Source: Pegoplata infirma (taxonomy: Eukaryota; Arthropoda; Insecta; Diptera; Anthomyiidae). From it: a stretch of DNA of 64,000 nt. This document shows, piece after piece, positions 37,681 through 50,263 of this stretch. Under the pieces are notes generated by a model, which ran no database searches, was not told where the DNA came from, and saw only the letters and a program-made list of their open reading frames with translations. The position numbers were made by a program, and so were the translations under genes. The stretch spans positions 96,678,736 through 96,742,735 of the forward strand of contig OY992537.1 of the NCBI GenBank assembly GCA_963921195.1. Reading direction: 5' to 3'. Numbering within the stretch: the stretch's first letter is position 1; each line of letters opens with the position of its first letter.

Positions 37681-39265
37681 CTGCAGGCGAAAAATTTTCA
37701 CAACAAATTTTAACAAAAAATCGCGCGATTCAACATTCATTTGTTTTTCGTTTCATCGAATTCCGATTCGGAAAGTTATATTTTGCGGGTAAAAGAAAAT
37801 CTCGCACTAAAATAAAAAAGGCTGTAGACACAATCGCCCAAAGAAAAATCGCCCAAAAAAGAAAATGAAAATTCGCCCAAAAATTTTTCATACAAATTTG
37901 GGCCATATTTCATATGAAAAGTTACCCAAAATTTTTGGGCAAATTTTCAAAGTTTTTGGGCAAAATTTCGAAATTAAAATTTGGATGATATTTCATTACG
38001 AAAAATGCCCCAATTTCTAATTGCTCCAACAGCTGCCCCAACTGCAGCCCCCACAAATGCCCCAATTTCTAATTGCTCAAACAGCTGCCCCAACTGCAGC
38101 CCCCACAAATGCCCCAATTTCTAATTGCTCCAACAGCTGCCCCAACTGCAGCCCCCACAAATGCCCCAATTTCTAATTGCTCCAACAGCTGCCCCAACTG
38201 CAGCCCCCACAAATGCCCCAATTTCTAATTGCTCCAACAGCTGCCCCAACTGCAGCCCCCACAAATGCCCCAATTTCAGGATATTCAATGTTCTGACGCC
38301 AAAATAAGTTTGGCGTCTTGGCGTTTCTTACATAGGCCGAAATGAAAGGGTGTCAGGTGTTTTTTGCGTTTTGGCGTCTCGGCATTAGTTACTTAGGCAA
38401 AAACTAAGTAATATTTGAATTCAAAGGGTAAATTCAGGAAAAAGGTAATTAAAATAAAAAAATATTAATAAAAAGATTTAATTAATTAAAATTAAAAAAA
38501 AAATAAGAAAATAAGAAAAAAATAAAAATTAAAAAAAAAAAAAAAAATAAAATTAAAAAAAAAAAAAAAAAATAAGAAAAAAATAAAAATTAAAAAAAAA
38601 AAATAAGAAAAAAAAAAAATAAAAAAAAACAAGTAAAAAAGTTAAATTCGGCCGTGCCGAATTTTAAATACCCTCCATCTGTATCCCAGTATTTATAAAT
38701 TAATACGATTTTCTAATGCACGTTCTTTAAAAATTTAATATCAATGGCACAGAATAATACAGACTCGACAATTATAACAAGTGTCAAAAAAGTAGTCTTT
38801 AACCATATGGTTATTTTTTTAAAATTATTCTACTAATTAGGTTAGAGAGAGAAAACCAATATAACACGCCATACGAAAAAAAAAGGTAGAACGGCTTTTA
38901 TTGTTTTACTCACTTCTAACTAGTAGAAAGTGTTGCCATGCTTTAAACCAGCTAAAAACCGATCTGTATCTTCTAAATTCGCTAAGTTTTTACCCATTTT
39001 TGTTTTACAACTCTACTGTCTAGTCTGTATATAGTCTGTGTCTATGGTGTTTATATAAATAATATATGAAAAATTGTCCATTTTTATTTTGGTTTTTGAT
39101 TTTGTCAAAACCTTTCCGTTATAGAGTAACAGATAAAGGCTCTGGTGGGAATCGAACCAACAACCCCTGCATTTGCAGATTATAACGCTACATATTAATC
39201 AACCGCAGCGCTGTTGAAAAACAAAAGTAATGAACTGAAAACAGCAAGGAGCTCTGATGAAAGCG
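37681..39265 (+). repeat. Satellite copy 25 (TTTTCACAAC variant)
   Basis: The minisatellite is 38005-38277 with 5 units, the second with GCTCAAACAG. A private CAGAATAATACAG occurs near 38750. Confidence 0.96.
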
Positions 39266-40059
39266 CTGCAGGCGAAAAATTTTAACAACAAATTTTAACA
39301 AAAAATCGCGCGATTCAACATTCATTTGTTTTTCGTTTCATCGAATTCCGATTCGGAAAGTTATATTTTGCGGGTAAAAGAAAATCTCGCACTAAAATAA
39401 AAAAGGCTGTAGACACAATCGCCCAAAGAAAAATCGCCCAAAAAAGAAAATGAAAATTCGCCCAAAAATTTTTCATACAAATTTGGGCCATATTTCATAT
39501 GAAAAGTTACCCAAAATTTTTGGGCAAATTTTCAAAGTTTTTGGGCAAAATTTCGAAATTAAAATTTGGATGATATTTCATTACGAAAAATGCCCCAATT
39601 TCTAATTGCTCCAACAGCTGCCCCAACTGCAGCCCCCACAAATGCCCCAATTTCTAATTGCTCCAACAGCTGCCCCAACTGCAGCCCCCACAAATGCCCC
39701 AATTTCTAATTGCTCCAACAGCTGCCCCAACTGCAGCCCCCACAAATGCCCCAATTTCTAATTGCTCCAACAGCTGCCCCAACTGCAGCCCCCACAAATG
39801 CCCCAATTTCAGGATATTCAATGTTCTGACGCCAAAATAAGTTTGGCGTCTTGGCGTTTCTTACATAGGCCGAAATGAAAGGGTGTCAGGTGTTTTTTGC
39901 GTTTTGGCGTCTCGGCATTAGTTACTTAGGCAAAAACTAAGTAATATTTGAATTCAAAGGGTAAATTCAGGAAAAAGGTAATTAAAATAAAAAAATATTA
40001 ATAAAAAGATTTAATTAATTAAAATTAAAAAAAAAAATAAGAAAATAAGAAAAAAATAA

Positions 40060-40091
<32 letters not shown>

Positions 40092-40119
40092 TATTTAAAA
40101 TTAAAAAAAAAAAAATAAG

Positions 40120-40150
<31 letters not shown>

Positions 40151-40813
40151 GAAAAAAAAAAAAAAATAAAAAGAAAACAAGTAAAAAAGTTAAATTCGGC
40201 CGTGCCGAATTTTAAATACCCTCCATCTGTATCCCAGTATTTATAAATTAATACGATTTTCTAATGCACGTTCTTTAAAAATTTAATATCAATGGCACAG
40301 ATTAATACAGACTCGACAATTATAACAAGTGTCAAAAAAGTAGTCTTTAACCATATGGTTATTTTTTTAAAATTATTCTACTAATTAGGTTAGAGAGAGA
40401 AAACCAATATAACACGCCATACGAAAAAAAAAGGTAGAACGGCTTTTATTGTTTTACTCACTTCTAACTAGTAGAAAGTGTTGCCATGCTTTAAACCAGC
40501 TAAAAACCGATCTGTATCTTCTAAAATCGCTAAGTTTTTACCCATTTTTGTTTTACAACTCTACTGTCTAGTCTGTATATAGTCTGTGTCTATGGTGTTT
40601 ATATAAATAATATATGAAAAATTGTCCATTTTTATTTTGGTTTTTGATTTTGTCAAAACCTTTCCGTTATAGAGTAACAGATAAAGGCTCTGGTGGGAAT
40701 CGAACCAACAACCCCTGCATTTGCAGATTATAACGCTACATATTAATCAACCGCAGCGCTGTTGAAAAACAAAAGTAATGAACTGAAAACAGCAAGGAGC
40801 TCTGATGAAAGCG
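39266..40813 (+). repeat. Satellite copy 26 (subfamily switch)
   Basis: The minisatellite is 39590-39810 with 4 units. The left module is the common type and the right is alpha. It is the counterpart of copy 34. Confidence 0.95.
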
Positions 40814-41867
40814 CTGCAGGCGAAAAATTTTAACAACAAATTTTAACAAAAAATCGCGCGATTCAACATTCATTTGTTTTTCGTTTCATCGAATTCCGAT
40901 TCGGAAAGTTATATTTTGCGGGTAAAAGAAAATCTCGCACTAAAATAAAAAAGGCTGTAGACACAATCGCCCAAAGAAAAATCGCCCAAAGAAGAAAATG
41001 AAAATTCGCCCAAAAATTTTTCATACAAATTTGGGCCATATTTCATATGAAAAGTTACCCAAAATTTTTGGGCAAATTTTCAAAGTTTTTGGGCAAAATT
41101 TCGAAATTAAAATTTGGATGATATTTCATTACGAAAAATGCCCCAATTTCTAATTGCTCCAACAGCTGCCCCAACTGCAGCCCCCACAAATGCCCCAATT
41201 TCTAATTGCTCCAACAGCTGCCCCAACTGCAGCCCCCACAAATGCCCCAATTTCTAATTGCTCCAACAGCTGCCCCAACTGCAGCCCCCACAAATGCCCC
41301 AATTTCTAATTGCTCCAACAGCTGCCCCAACTGCAGCCCCCACAAATGCCCCAATTTCTAATTGCTCCAACAGCTGCCCCAACTGCAGCCCCCACAAATG
41401 CCCCAATTTCTAATTGCTCCAACAGCTGCCCCAACTGCAGCCCCCACAAATGCCCCAATTTCTAATTGCTCCAACAGCTGCCCCAACTGCAGCCCCCACA
41501 AATGCCCCAATTTCTAATTGCTCCAACAGCTGCCCCAACTGCAGCCCCCACAAATGCCCCAATTTCTAATTGCTCCAACAGCTGCCCCAACTGCAGCCCC
41601 CACAAATGCCCCAATTTCAGGATATTCAATGTTCTGACGCCAAAATAAGTTTGGCGTCTTGGCGTTTCTTACATAGGCCGAAATGAAAGGGTGTCAGGTG
41701 TTTTTTGCGTTTTGGCGTCTCGGCATTAGTTACTTAGGCAAAAACTAAGTAATATTTGAATTCAAAGGGTAAATTCAGGAAAAAGGTAATTAAAATAAAA
41801 AAATATTAATAAAAAGATTTAATTAATTAAAATTAAAAAAAAAAATAAGAAAATAAGAAAAAAATAA

Positions 41868-41899
<32 letters not shown>

Positions 41900-42619
41900 T
41901 ATTTAAAATTAAAAAAAAAAAATAAGAAAAAAATAAAAATTAAAAAAAAAAAATAAGAAAAAAAAAAAAAAATAAAAAGAAAACAAGTAAAAAAGTTAAA
42001 TTCGGCCGTGCCGAATTTTAAATACCCTCCATCTGTATCCCAGTATTTATAAATTAATACGATTTTCTAATGCACGTTCTTTAAAAATTTAATATCAATG
42101 GCACAGATTAATACAGACTCGACAATTATAACAAGTGTCAAAAAAGTAGTCTTTAACCATATGGTTATTTTTTTAAAATTATTCTACTAATTAGGTTAGA
42201 GAGAGAAAACCAATATAACACGCCATACGAAAAAAAAAGGTAGAACGGCTTTTATTGTTTTACTCACTTCTAACTAGTAGAAAGTGTTGCCATGCTTTAA
42301 ACCAGCTAAAAACCGATCTGTATCTTCTAAAATCGCTAAGTTTTTACCCATTTTTGTTTTACAACTCTACTGTCTAGTCTGTATATAGTCTGTGTCTATG
42401 GTGTTTATATAAATAATATATGAAAAATTGTCCATTTTTATTTTGGTTTTTGATTTTGTCAAAACCTTTCCGTTATAGAGTAACAGATAAAGGCTCTGGT
42501 GGGAATCGAACCAACAACCCCTGCATTTGCAGATTATAACGCTACATATTAATCATCCGCAGCGCTGTTGAAAAACAAAAGTAATGAACTGAAAACAGCA
42601 AGGAGCTCTGATGAAAGCG
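40814..42619 (+). repeat. Satellite copy 27, 9-unit minisatellite
   Basis: The minisatellite is 41138-41618 with 9 units. It is an alpha copy and the counterpart of copy 35, which has one more 52-bp unit. A private AATCATCCGC occurs near 42556. Confidence 0.95.
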
Positions 42620-43569
42620 CTGCAGGCGAAAAATTTTAACAACAAATTTTAACAAAAAATCGCGCGATTCAACATTCATTTGTTTTTCGTTTCATCGAAT
42701 TCCGATTCGGAAAGTTATATTTTGCGGGTAAAAGAAAATCTCGCACTAAAATAAAAAAGGCTGTAGACACAATCGCCCAAAGAAAAATCGCCCAAAGAAG
42801 AAAATGAAAATTCGCCCAAAAATTTTTCATACAAATTTGGGCCATATTTCATATGAAAAGTTACCCAAAATTTTTGGGCAAATTTTCAAAGTTTTTGGGC
42901 AAAATTTCGAAATTAAAATTTGGATGATATTTCATTACGAAAAATGCCCCAATTTCTAATTGCTCCAACAGCTGCCCCAACTGCAGCCCCCACAAATGCC
43001 CCAATTTCTAATTGCTCCAACAGCTGCCCCAACTGCAGCCCCCACAAATGCCCCAATTTCTAATTGCTCCAACAGCTGCCCCAACTGCAGCCCCCACAAA
43101 TGCCCCAATTTCTAATTGCTCCAACAGCTGCCCCAACTGCAGCCCCCACAAATGCCCCAATTTCTAATTGCTCCAACAGCTGCCCCAACTGCAGCCCCCA
43201 CAAATGCCCCAATTTCTAATTGCTCCAACAGCTGCCCCAACTGCAGCCCCCACAAATGCCCCAATTTCTAATTGCTCCAACAGCTGCCCCAACTGCAGTC
43301 CCCACAAATGCCCCAATTTCAGGATATTCAATGTTCTGACGCCAAAATAAGTTTGGCGTCTTGGCGTTTCTTACATAGGCCGAAATGAAAGGGTGTCAGG
43401 TGTTTTTTGCGTTTTGGCGTCTCGGCATTAGTTACTTAGGCAAAAACTAAGTAATATTTGAATTCAAAGGGTAAATTCAGGAAAAAGGTAATTAAAATAA
43501 AAAAATATTAATAAAAAGATTTAATTAATTAAAATTAAAAAAAAAAATAAGAAAATAAGAAAAAAATAA

Positions 43570-43605
<36 letters not shown>

Positions 43606-44320
43606 TTAAAATTAAAAAAAAAAAATAAGAAAAAAATAAAAATTAAAAAAAAAAAATAAGAAAAAAAAAAAAAATAAAAAGAAAACAAGTAAAAAAGTTA
43701 AATTCGGCCGTGCCGAATTTTAAATACCCTCCATCTGTATCCCAGTATTTATAAATTAATACGATTTTCTAATGCACGTTCTTTAAAAATTTAATATCAA
43801 TGGCACAGATTAATACAGACTCGACAATTATAACAAGTGTCAAAAAAGTAGTCTTTAACATATGGTTATTTTTTTAAAATTATTCTACTAATTAGGTTAG
43901 AGAGAGAAAACCAATATAACACGCCATACGAAAAAAAAAGGTAGAACGGCTTTTATTGTTTTACTCACTTCTAACTAGTAGAAAGTGTTGCCATGCTTTA
44001 AACCAGCTAAAAACCGATCTGTATCTTCTAAAATCGCTAAGTTTTTACCCATTTTTGTTTTACAACTCTACTGTCTAGTCTGTATATAGTCTGTGTCTAT
44101 GGTGTTTATATAAATAATATATGAAAAATTGTCCATTTTTATTTTGGTTTTTGATTTTGTCAAAACCTTTCCGTTATAGAGTAACAGATAAAGGCTCTGG
44201 TGGGAATCGAACCAACAACCCCTGCATTTGCAGATTATAACGCTACATATTAATCAACCGCAGCGCTGTTGAAAAACAAAAGTAATGAACTGAAAACAGC
44301 AAGGAGCTCTGATGAAAGCG
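42620..44320 (+). repeat. Satellite copy 28
   Basis: The minisatellite is 42944-43320 with 7 units, the last reading CTGCAGTCCCCAC. A base is lost from the AACCATATGGTT palindrome near 43859. It has the same length (1,701 bp) as its counterpart, copy 36. Confidence 0.95.
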
Positions 44321-45478
44321 CTGCAGGCGAAAAATTTTAACAACAAATTTTAACAAAAAATCGCGCGATTCAACATTCATTTGTTTTTCGTTTCATCGAA
44401 TTCCGATTCGGAAAGTTATATTTTGCGGGTAAAAGAAAATCTCGCACTAAAATAAAAAAGGCTGTAGACACAATCGCCCAAAGAAAAATCGCCCAAAGAA
44501 GAAAATGAAAATTCGCCCAAAAATTTTTCATACAAATTTGGGCCATATTTCATATGAAAAGTTACCCAAAATTTTTGGGCAAATTTTCAAAGTTTTTGGG
44601 CAAAATTTCGAAATTAAAATTTGGATGATATTTCATTACGAAAAATGCCCCAATTTCTAATTGCTCCAACAGCTGCCCCAACTGCAGCCCCCACAAATGC
44701 CCCAATTTCTAATTGCTCCAACAGCTGCCCCAACTGCAGCCCCCACAAATGCCCCAATTTCTAATTGCTCCAACAGCTGCCCCAACTGCAGCCCCCACAA
44801 ATGCCCCAATTTCTAATTGCTCCAACAGCTGCCCCAACTGCAGCCCCCACAAATGCCCCAATTTCTAATTGCTCCAACAGCTGCCCCAACTGCAGCCCCC
44901 ACAAATGCCCCAATTTCTAATTGCTCCAACAGCTGCCCCAACTGCAGCCCCCACAAATGCCCCAATTTCTAATTGCTCCAACAGCTGCCCCAACTGCAGC
45001 CCCCACAAATGCCCCAATTTCTAATTGCTCCAACAGCTGCCCCAACTGCAGCCCCCACAAATGCCCCAATTTCTAATTGCTCCAACAGCTGCCCCAACTG
45101 CAGCCCCCACAAATGCCCCAATTTCTAATTGCTCCAACAGCTGCCCCAACTGCAGCCCCCACAAATGCCCCAATTTCTAATTGCTCCAACAGCTGCCCCA
45201 ACTGCAGCCCCCACAAATGCCCCAATTTCAGGATATTCAATGTTCTGACGCCAAAATAAGTTTGGCGTCTTGGCGTTTCTTACATAGGCCGAAATGAAAG
45301 GGTGTCAGGTGTTTTTTGCGTTTTGGCGTCTCGGCATTAGTTACTTAGGCAAAAACTAAGTAATATTTGAATTCAAAGGGTAAATTCAGGAAAAAGGTAA
45401 TTAAAATAAAAAAATATTAATAAAAAGATTTAATTAATTAAAATTAAAAAAAAAAATAAGAAAATAAGAAAAAAATAA

Positions 45479-45514
<36 letters not shown>

Positions 45515-45530
45515 TTAAAATTAAAAAAAA

Positions 45531-45871
45531 AATATTTTAAGTATTTTTATTCTGGCTCAAGGTCATTATTTTCTTTACTAATTAAAACCATGATATTCTC
45601 ATAGCATAATTTTCAAGAAAATTATTTTCTGTTTTAAATTTATTTGTGTTGGTCATTTTTGCAAGACTTAATCGACACGTGTTTCGGAATCTGTCAGATT
45701 CCATTGTCAAGATTATTTAGCAAATATAAAAACCCTATACTAAATTAGTAAAGGGAATTTACAAGACAAATCGCTAGTGATCAAACTAAAATATTAAAAC
45801 CTATTCGACTCTACTCTCGTTGAGAATTAGAAGAAGAAAAATGCATCATATTAGTATGATCGCGATAGTCA
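45531..45871 (+). repeat. Foldback left arm (341 bp)
   Basis: It begins AATATTTTAAGTATTTTTAT and ends TCGCGATAGTCA. Compared base by base with the reverse complement of 46060-46400, I found no mismatch or gap. Confidence 0.95.
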
Positions 45872-46059
45872 TAATAAAAATTAATCGATAATAAAAATTA
45901 ATCAGAATTTAACCAAAATGGTTGGCACGCCATGGTGAACAAACCTAATATGGTATAACACCCGCAAATACAACGTTTGCAAAAACAAATAACATTAGTA
46001 TTGTCCAATGGATAATCGTATGTAAATTCTGTTTTTAATATTTTTTGTGTTGTGTTGTT
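45872..46059 (+). other. Foldback spacer (188 bp)
   Basis: This unique sequence separates the arms. It holds a 24-base motif (45889-45912, TAATAAAAATTAATCAGAAT...) that recurs at 46437-46460 outside the right arm, a partial extra copy just before it, and a small AACCA/TGGTT hairpin near 45911-45923. No coding sequence is visible. Confidence 0.8.
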
Positions 46060-46400
46060 TGACTATCGCGATCATACTAATATGATGCATTTTTCTTCTT
46101 CTAATTCTCAACGAGAGTAGAGTCGAATAGGTTTTAATATTTTAGTTTGATCACTAGCGATTTGTCTTGTAAATTCCCTTTACTAATTTAGTATAGGGTT
46201 TTTATATTTGCTAAATAATCTTGACAATGGAATCTGACAGATTCCGAAACACGTGTCGATTAAGTCTTGCAAAAATGACCAACACAAATAAATTTAAAAC
46301 AGAAAATAATTTTCTTGAAAATTATGCTATGAGAATATCATGGTTTTAATTAGTAAAGAAAATAATGACCTTGAGCCAGAATAAAAATACTTAAAATATT
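46060..46400 (-). repeat. Foldback right arm (341 bp)
   Basis: This is the exact reverse complement of the left arm, ending CTTAAAATATT. The two arms could form a long hairpin. Confidence 0.95.
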
Positions 46401-46460
46401 ATATTTTAAAGGTCGAATAAAACAATTTTTATTTTTTAATAAAAATTAATCAGAATTTAA
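46401..46460 (+). other. 60-bp tail outside the foldback right arm
   Basis: This tail is neither array sequence nor arm, and has no counterpart on the left side. Its last 24 bases repeat spacer positions 45889-45912 in direct orientation. It may be the true right end of the element or a remnant of a rearrangement. Confidence 0.7.
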
Positions 46461-47168
46461 TTAAAAAAAAAAAATAAGAAAAAAATAAAAATTAAAAAAA
46501 AAAAATAAGAAAAAAAAAAAATAAAAAGAAAACAAGTAAAAAAGTTAAATTCGGCCGTGCCGAATTTTAAATACCCTCCATCTGTATCCCAGTATTTATA
46601 AATTAATACGATTTTCTAATGCACGTTCTTTAAAAATTTAATATCAATGGCACAGATTAATACAGACTCGACAATTATAACAAGTGTCAAAAAAGTAGTC
46701 TTTAACCATATGGTTATTTTTTTAAAATTATTCTACTAATTAGGTTAGAGAGAGAAAACCAATATAACACGCCATACGAAAAAAAAAGGTAGAACGGCTT
46801 TTATTGTTTTACTCACTTCTAACTAGTAGAAAGTGTTGCCATGCTTTAAACCAGCTAAAAACCGATCTGTATCTTCTAAAATCGCTAAGTTTTTACCCAT
46901 TTTTGTTTTACAACTCTACTGTCTAGTCTGTATATAGTCTGTGTCTATGGTGTTTATATAAATAATATATGAAAAATTGTCCATTTTTATTTTGGTTTTT
47001 GATTTTGTCAAAACCTTTCCGTTATAGAGTAACAGATAAAGGCTCTGGTGGGAATCGAACCAACAACCCCTGCATTTGCAGATTATAACGCTACATATTA
47101 ATCAACCGCAGCGCTGTTGAAAAACAAAAGTAATGAACTGAAAACAGCAAGGAGCTCTGATGAAAGCG

Positions 47169-48715
47169 CTGCAGGCGAAAAATTTTAACAACAAATTTTA
47201 ACAACAAATTTTAACAAAAAATCGCGCGATTCAACATTCATTTGTTTTTCGTTTCATCGAATTCCGATTCGGAAAGTTATATTTTGCGGGTAAAAGAAAA
47301 TCTCGCACTAAAATAAAAAAGGCTGTAGACACAATCGCCCAAAAAAGAAAATGAAAATTCGCCCAAAAATTTTTCATACAAATTTGGGCCATATTTCATA
47401 TGAAAAGTTACCCAAAATTTTTGGGCAAATTTTCAAAGTTTTTGGGCAAAATTTCGAAATTAAAATTTGGATGATATTTCATTACGAAAAATGCCCCAAT
47501 TTCTAATTGCTCCAACAGCTGCCCCAACTGCAGCCCCCACAAATGCCCCAATTTCTAATTGCTCCAACAGCTGCCCCAACTGCAGCCCCCACAAATGCCC
47601 CAATTTCTAATTGCTCCAACAGCTGCCCCAACTGCAGCCCCCACAAATGCCCCAATTTCTAATTGCTCCAACAGCTGCCCCAACTGCAGCCCCCACAAAT
47701 GCCCCAATTTCAGGATATTCAATGTTCTGACGCCAAAATAAGTTTGGCGTCTTGGCGTTTCTTACATAGGCCGAAATGAAAGGGTATCAGGTGTTTTTTG
47801 CGTTTTGGCGTCTCGGCATTAGTTACTTAGGCAAAAACTAAGTAATATTTGAATTCAAAGGGTAAATTCAGGAAAAAGGTAATTAAAATAAAAAAATATT
47901 AATAAAAAGATTTAATTAATTAAAATTAAAAAAAAAAAAATAAGAAAATAAGAAAAAAATAAAAATTAAAAAAAAAAAATAAGAAAAAAAAAAAAATATT
48001 TAAAATTAAAAAAAAAAAATAAGAAAAAAATAAAAATTAAAAAAAAAAAATAAGAAAAAAATAAAAATTAAAAAAAAAACAAGTAAAAAAGTTAAATTCG
48101 GCCGTGCCGAATTTTAAATACCCTCCATCTGTATCCCAGTATTTATAAATTAATACGATTTTCTAATGCACGTTCTTTAAAAATTTAATATCAATGGCAC
48201 AGATTAATACAGACTCGACAATTATAACAAGTGTCAAAAAAGTAGTCTTTAACCATATGGTTATTTTTTTAAAATTATTCTACTAATTAGGTTAGAGAGA
48301 GAAAACCAATATAACACGCCATACGAAAAAAAAAGGTAGAACGGCTTTTATTGTTTTACTCACTTCTAACTAGTAGAAAGTGTTGCCATGCTTTAAACCA
48401 GCTAAAAACCGATCTGTATCTTCTAAATTCGCTAAGTTTTTACCCATTTTTGTTTTACAACTCTACTGTCTAGTCTGTATATAGTCTGTGTCTATGGTGT
48501 TTATATAAATAATATATGAAAAATTGTCCATTTTTATTTTGGTTTTTGATTTTGTCAAAACCTTTCCGTTATAGAGTAACAGATAAAGGCTCTGGTGGGA
48601 ATCGAACCAACAACCCCTGCATTTGCAGATTATAACGCTACATATTAATCAACCGCAGCGCTGTTGAAAAACAAAAGTAATGAACTGAAAACAGCAAGGA
48701 GCTCTGATGAAAGCG
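47169..48715 (+). repeat. Satellite copy 30
   Basis: The minisatellite is 47491-47711 with 4 units. TTTTAACAACAAA is duplicated (about 47183-47208), and one GAAAAATCGCCC segment is missing. GGGTATCAGG ties it to copies 2, 4 and 31. Confidence 0.95.
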
Positions 48716-50263
48716 CTGCAGGCGAAAAATTTTAACAACAAATTTTAACAAAAAATCGCGCGATTCAACATTCATTTGTTTTTCGTTTCATCGAATTCCG
48801 ATTCGGAAAGTTATATTTTGCGGGTAAAAGAAAATCTCGCACTAAAATAAAAAAGGCTGTAGACACAATCGCCCAAAGAAAAATCGCCCAAAAAAGAAAA
48901 TGAAAATTCGCCCAAAAATTTTTCATACAAATTTGGGCCATATTTCATATGAAAAGTTACCCAAAATTTTTGGGCAAATTTTCAAAGTTTTTGGGCAAAA
49001 TTTCGAAATTAAAATTTGGATGATATTTCATTACGAAAAATGCCCCAATTTCTAATTGCTCCAACAGCTGCCCCAACTGCAGCCCCCACAAATGCCCCAA
49101 TTTCTAATTGCTCCAACAGCTGCCCCAACTGCAGCCCCCACAAATGCCCCAATTTCTAATTGCTCCAACAGCTGCCCCAACTGCAGCCCCCACAAATGCC
49201 CCAATTTCTAATTGCTCCAACAGCTGCCCCAACTGCAGCCCCCACAAATGCCCCAATTTCAGGATATTCAATGTTCTGACGCCAAAATAAGTTTGGCGTC
49301 TTGGCGTTTCTTACATAGGCCGAAATGAAAGGGTATCAGGTGTTTTTTGCGTTTTGGCGTCTCGGCATTAGTTACTTAGGCAAAAACTAAGTAATATTTG
49401 AATTCAAAGGGTAAATTCAGGAAAAAGGTAATTAAAATAAAAAAATATTAATAAAAAGATTTAATTAATTAAAATTAAAAAAAAAAAATAAGAAAATAAG
49501 AAAAAAATAAAAATTAAAAAAAAAAAATAAGAAAAAAAAAAAAATATTTAAAATTAAAAAAAAAAAATAAGAAAAAAATAAAAATTAAAAAAAAAAAATA
49601 AGAAAAAAATAAAAATTAAAAAAAAAACAAGTAAAAAAGTTAAATTCGGCCGTGCCGAATTTTAAATACCCTCCATCTGTATCCCAGTATTTATAAATTA
49701 ATACGATTTTCTAATGCACGTTCTTTAAAAATTTAATATCAATGGCACAGATTAATACAGACTCGACAATTATAACAAGTGTCAAAAAAGTAGTCTTTAA
49801 CCATATGGTTATTTTTTTAAAATTATTCTACTAATTAGGTTAGAGAGAGAAAACCAATATAACACGCCATACGAAAAAAAAAGGTAGAACGGCTTTTATT
49901 GTTTTACTCACTTCTAACTAGTAGAAAGTGTTGCCATGCTTTAAACCAGCTAAAAACCGATCTGTATCTTCTAAATTCGCTAAGTTTTTACCCATTTTTG
50001 TTTTACAACTCTACTGTCTAGTCTGTATATAGTCTGTGTCTATGGTGTTTATATAAATAATATATGAAAAATTGTCCATTTTTATTTTGGTTTTTGATTT
50101 TGTCAAAACCTTTCCGTTATAGAGTAACAGATAAAGGCTCTGGTGGGAATCGAACCAACAACCCCTGCATTTGCAGATTATAACGCTACATATTAATCAA
50201 CCGCAGCGCTGTTGAAAAACAAAAGTAATGAACTGAAAACAGCAAGGAGCTCTGATGAAAGCG
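48716..50263 (+). repeat. Satellite copy 31
   Basis: The minisatellite is 49040-49260 with 4 units. With GGGTATCAGG and the same A-rich pattern it closely resembles copies 2 and 4. Confidence 0.95.

Larger units (their letters stand above)
45531..46460. mobile_element. Foldback (long inverted repeat) transposable element, non-coding
   Basis: This non-array segment interrupts the A-rich tract of copy 29. It has two inverted arms of 341 bp around a 188-bp spacer, followed by a 60-bp tail outside the right arm. I see no substantial open frame, so it is a non-autonomous element. Array sequence AATTAAAAAAAAAA is present on both sides (45519-45532 and 46459-46472) but once at the uninterrupted site in copy 37, consistent with a target duplication, though the motif is low-complexity. 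The family is not recognised; long arms recall foldback or Mutator-like elements. Confidence 0.85.
44321..47168 (+). repeat. Satellite copy 29, interrupted by a foldback element
   Basis: The minisatellite is 44645-45229 with 11 units. The A-rich tract is split by the insertion at 45531-46460; array sequence resumes as TTAAAAAAAAAAAATAAG. It is an alpha copy and the counterpart of copy 37. Confidence 0.96.

Noticed and set aside
45531..46400. Sequencing palindrome artefact
   Set aside because: A missed-adapter palindrome would mirror the neighbouring array and lack a unique spacer. Here the arms end at the array boundary and enclose 188 unique bases.
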